From: Thalassotalea_B sp049613795
GTDB taxonomy: Bacteria > Pseudomonadota > Gammaproteobacteria > Enterobacterales > Alteromonadaceae
DNA: 64,000 nucleotides
Direction of reading: 5' to 3'
NCBI GenBank assembly: GCA_049613795.1
Contig: JBMZCX010000002.1
Coordinates: 19,523-83,522, forward strand
The translations under genes were made by a program, and so were the position numbers. Numbering within the stretch: the stretch's first letter is position 1; every line of letters starts with the position of its first letter. The notes under the pieces were generated by a model that was not told where the DNA came from, did not search any database, and was given only the letters and a program-made list of their open reading frames with translations. Below are positions 61,473-64,000 of this stretch, one piece after another.

Positions 61473-62171
61473 CTAATTTACAGTGATGGTAACTTTAGCT
61501 ACAGGGTTTAACCAGCGGTGAACACGATTGTCTAAATCACTTTTACCGCCCGCTAAATCGTCATCACCTAAGCTGCCACGATGAATATGAATCATAGTAT
61601 TATCTTCTTCCATCGTTACACCAAGGGCACCAGTACCGCCATTACCTGCAGGAGAAACAGGGATACCAGGAACACCTGGCGCGCCACCGCCGTTAATAAT
61701 TTCATCGTTAGCTTCTGTTCCTGCATCATAGGCGTTTAGCATGAGAGTATAAGTGCCTGCCTCTTCAGGGATTTTCCAACTATTTAAACCAACAAAGCCA
61801 TCGTTAGTTGGTAGCATCATGCTTACTAGCGATAAATGCGTATTGCCGTCGGTAGTAGATAATGTAGTAGAAACCGACATTGCAGGGGCTAACATTCCTG
61901 CGGCAGGGTTTTCAACAAGATCAGCATTGTCAGCCATTAATATTTCAGATAAACCAGAAATATTGCCGCCTTCAGCCATCATCTGCAATTGTGGGGAGGC
62001 TTCCATGCCAGATTTAAATACGTAATTGTCTGCACTATGGGCAGCAATAAGAATAGGAGTGTAATAAATGCCTTGCGTTAAATTAGTGACAACAATGTCT
62101 AAATTTTGTGCATTTACCGTTAAAGCTTGGCTTGCTAACAATACAGCAAGTGTTAATTGTTTGTTGTTCAT
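61473..62171 (-). CDS. Spondin-domain exported protein 1
   Basis: About 232 residues from ATG 62171, which has AAAGGA upstream (an in-frame GTG-type extension is unlikely). A signal peptide (LTLAVLLASQALTVNA) is followed by a spondin-type domain: IVVTNLTQGIYYTPILIAAHS, TLSTTDGNTHLSL, FVGLNSW, LMLNAYDAGTEANDE and HRWLNPVAKVTITV. Unlike gene 2 it lacks a lipobox, so it may be secreted or periplasmic. First gene of the spondin-spondin-regulator-kinase operon. Confidence 0.9.
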   Translation of the reverse strand: MNNKQLTLAVLLASQALTVNAQNLDIVVTNLTQGIYYTPILIAAHSADNYVFKSGMEASPQLQMMAEGGNISGLSEILMADNADLVENPAAGMLAPAMSVSTTLSTTDGNTHLSLVSMMLPTNDGFVGLNSWKIPEEAGTYTLMLNAYDAGTEANDEIINGGGAPGVPGIPVSPAGNGGTGALGVTMEEDNTMIHIHRGSLGDDDLAGGKSDLDNRVHRWLNPVAKVTITVN

Positions 62172-62222
62172 GGGTTTTCCTTTGATTACCAATTAATGTT
62201 GAAATCAGTATGCAAAGAAAAA

Positions 62223-62266
62223 CTCACTGGAGTTTCACGTAAATATCACGAATTTATCACAATAAA
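62223..62266. promoter_or_regulatory. Four 11-bp direct repeats (TCAC core) upstream of spondin gene 1
   Basis: TCAC occurs at 62224, 62235, 62246 and 62257, exactly 11 bp apart, in units CTCACTGGAGT, TTCACGTAAAT, ATCACGAATTT and ATCACAATAAA. The nearest edge is 52 bp upstream of the start. OmpR/PhoB-type regulators bind such direct repeats at about one helical turn. Confidence 0.75.
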
Positions 62267-62290
62267 AAATGATAAATATGATGAAATTTT

Positions 62291-62935
62291 TTATTCGATA
62301 AGCGTGTCTAGCCCTTTTCTTTCACTATAAATATCTTGAGGATTAAAGCCCAAAGTTACATGAAAATCTTTCGATTTTAATAATAGTGATTGCCTAAAGC
62401 GTTGTGCCGATTCTGAACTAGCAACAACAAAGTATGTGGCGCTATTGTCTTTTTCTACTCGTCCTAAGCCATGCAATTTAACCGTAAATGCAGTGGCTAA
62501 AGAGAAATTATTTTTAGCGATGGTTTGATATTCATAAGGATTAACTAACGTGATATGAAATTGTCCGTGATCTCGCGCAATTTGATGTTGGCGATAATCA
62601 ATAAAATCTTCATTAAGTAGCGCTTTCATTTGTGTTAAATAAAGTTCAACAATCGCTTTATCAACAATACCACCAAGATACACCAACCCTTGGTTGTCAG
62701 TTAATTCAACTAACTTAATTTCAATTGTTTTTATTGGCATGGTATTTTCAACTATTTGTGTAAGAGCCTTAGCTTGATGAGGAAGAATATGAGGTTGGCT
62801 AGTATCTACTTGAAGCTTAGTGTTGCTTAGCTCAGATTCAATCAAATGTTGTGCAATTGTTTTAGCTGCGAGCGTATAATTTAGTACTATACTTAGCGAT
62901 AATAAAAGAATGAATTTAAAGTGTAATGATTTCAT
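62291..62935 (-). CDS. Exported 2H-phosphoesterase-like protein
   Basis: A 214-residue protein with a signal peptide (FILLLSLSIVLNYTLAA). Two H-x-T motifs, HIT at 127-129 (GQFHITLVNPYE) and HVT at 192-194 (DFHVTLGFNPQDIY), are 65 residues apart and each sits in a strand, the hallmark of the 2H-phosphoesterase fold that cleaves cyclic phosphodiesters. An exported version is uncommon. The call rests on these motifs only. It lies about 100 bp upstream of the spondin operon promoter region, transcribed in the same direction. Confidence 0.68.
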   Translation of the reverse strand: MKSLHFKFILLLSLSIVLNYTLAAKTIAQHLIESELSNTKLQVDTSQPHILPHQAKALTQIVENTMPIKTIEIKLVELTDNQGLVYLGGIVDKAIVELYLTQMKALLNEDFIDYRQHQIARDHGQFHITLVNPYEYQTIAKNNFSLATAFTVKLHGLGRVEKDNSATYFVVASSESAQRFRQSLLLKSKDFHVTLGFNPQDIYSERKGLDTLIE

Positions 62936-63036
62936 TAGCTGCCATGTTCAATGTATGTGAAAGAAAATACATTTATTTTCTCACTAAAAAGAATGCTTAA
63001 TGTTATATCATACCTACTAAAAAGTCTGTTGTGCCT

Positions 63037-63399
63037 ATGAAATTTATTGTTTTACCTGAATTATTTAACAACCTTGCTATTACTTTATACGACTTTCGGT
63101 GGCGTATATTAATTTGGGGGGCTTGTTCATTTGTGCTGTCTTTTATTCTTCAATATCAATTACATGAGCAAACACCATTACCCTTACTATTAATCACCTT
63201 ATTCTTATTGTTTTTAGCATTGCAGTCGTTAGTATTTGCTGCTTTTATTTTTTTCTTTCAGCGCTTACCGTCAAATATGAATTTACATGATGGTTTACAT
63301 CGTTTTTACCGCGCTATTGAATGGTGTGAAGCGCTGTTATTCGCATTTTTATTACCGCTACCCTTGCTACTTTTTTTATATGCACTTTGGGTTATTTAA
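63037..63399 (+). CDS. Small integral membrane protein of unknown function
   Basis: A 120-residue protein from ATG 63037 (a GTG at 63031 would add two residues) with about three hydrophobic segments: around 22-40, 45-72 and a C-terminal LLFAFLLPLPLLLFLYALWVI. I do not recognise the family. It lies 1 bp before the NAD(P)-binding gene, so the two are translationally coupled. Confidence 0.7.
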   Translation: MKFIVLPELFNNLAITLYDFRWRILIWGACSFVLSFILQYQLHEQTPLPLLLITLFLLFLALQSLVFAAFIFFFQRLPSNMNLHDGLHRFYRAIEWCEALLFAFLLPLPLLLFLYALWVI

Positions 63400-63400
63400 C

Positions 63401-64000
63401 ATGACCGATATTAACAACACTCAACAATCACTAAAGAAAGTACTGGTTATTGGCGCGAGTGGTTTAACAGGAAAAGCGTTAGTTAACCTACTGATGAGGG
63501 AACACGCTGATAGTGAAATTCACTTACTGTTACGAACTAAAATGTCGTTAGAAGCAAAAAACCTTTATCAGCATATTGTCGACTTTAATAATATTGAAAT
63601 ATTCGACTATTTATTTCAATGCAATATCGTATTTTGCTGTTTAGGAACCACGCTAAAAAAAGCAAAAACCAAAGAAAACTTCAAAGCTGTTGATGTAGAT
63701 TTAGTGGTTAAATGTGCTCAATTATCTTGCGCTGCTAATGTGGAGAAATTAATTGTGATCAGCGCATTAGGCGCCAATAGCAACGCTTGGAATTTTTATA
63801 ATCAATGCAAAGGTAACATGCAACACCAAGTAGTAGCCGCTTGTACCAACAGCGATACTCAAGCTGTTTTTTGCCAGCCAAGCCTATTACTTGGAGAACG
63901 TAAAGAGCACCGCTCCGCAGAACGCTTTAGCGCGGCCTTAAGTAACAAGTTTCATTTTATTTGGCATGGATTTATGAAGAAGTATCAACCAATAGCCGCC
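63401..64000 (+). CDS. NAD(P)-binding atypical-SDR protein (3' end outside window)
   Basis: 200 codons run to the window edge. The N terminus VLVIGASGLTGKALVNLL is a GxxGxxG Rossmann loop, followed by CCLGTTLKKAKTKENFKAVDVDLV and LIVISALGANSN-W-FYNQCKGNMQ, a pattern of the HTATIP2/YwnB-like atypical SDR group. The QPSLLLGER segment also fits. The substrate is unknown. It begins 1 bp after the membrane protein gene. Confidence 0.85.
   Translation, partial: MTDINNTQQSLKKVLVIGASGLTGKALVNLLMREHADSEIHLLLRTKMSLEAKNLYQHIVDFNNIEIFDYLFQCNIVFCCLGTTLKKAKTKENFKAVDVDLVVKCAQLSCAANVEKLIVISALGANSNAWNFYNQCKGNMQHQVVAACTNSDTQAVFCQPSLLLGERKEHRSAERFSAALSNKFHFIWHGFMKKYQPIAA

Overview
The window reads as chromosomal DNA from a marine gammaproteobacterium of the Alteromonadales, most likely Colwelliaceae (Colwellia or Thalassotalea type). 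The grounds are low GC content, Shewanella/Vibrio-like gene order around greA-ftsH-glmM-tpiA-secG, the AcnD/PrpF form of the methylcitrate cycle, and DUF families common in that group. This is inferred from the sequence alone. No rRNA operon, CRISPR array, prophage or intact insertion sequence was seen.

Layout. 1-4.4 kb: a minus-strand operon for an outer-membrane DUF1302 barrel, a periplasmic DUF1329 protein and a YCF48-like protein cut by the window edge, preceded by two FadR-like palindromes. 4.7-13.7 kb: housekeeping genes (DUF2835, pepN, an NhaC-family antiporter, prc, proQ, a small unknown, msrC, a SIMPL protein). 13.8-21 kb: the propionate operon GntR regulator-prpB-prpC-acnD-prpF, with three copies of a GTCGAC-centred operator and a 155-bp tandem repeat built from inverted REP hairpins between acnD and prpF. 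21.3-24.6 kb: a decayed locus of two flavin-dependent tryptophan-halogenase-like genes and one cupin-like (JmjC type) gene, all broken. 24.7-38 kb: an FAH-family gene, tRNA-Leu(GAG), secG, tpiA, glmM, folP, ftsH, rlmE, yhbY (divergent), a rhodanese, greA, carB and carA. 38-40 kb: dapB, an NTF2-like gene and an FKBP isomerase.

40.4-53.4 kb is the most coherent accessory block. An ECF sigma factor and its ChrR-type zinc/cupin anti-sigma sit upstream of a DUF523/DUF1722 gene, a DNA photolyase, an NTF2-like protein, an SDR, a flavin oxidoreductase, DUF1365 and a cyclopropane-fatty-acid synthase. Just behind lie a LON-domain protein, a four-FAS1-domain lipoprotein and a DUF2878/chalcone-isomerase-like/DUF3833 operon. 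In Rhodobacter the homologous sigma-E/ChrR pair answers singlet oxygen and controls photolyase and fatty-acid-modifying enzymes. Promoter-like TGATC-N16/17-CGTAT motifs stand before the sigma gene and the FAS1 gene here. The block looks like a photo-oxidative stress and membrane-lipid remodelling regulon.

53.6-64 kb: a second NhaC-like transporter; norR divergent from a PpyR-like membrane protein with a textbook sigma-54 promoter and two NorR-type sites; an M48 lipoprotein protease; a two-component system in an apparent operon with two spondin-domain proteins, preceded by four 11-bp direct repeats; an exported 2H-phosphoesterase-like protein; a small membrane protein; and a truncated NAD(P)-binding protein. 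Function calls rest on motifs and domain resemblance read by eye; no database search was possible.
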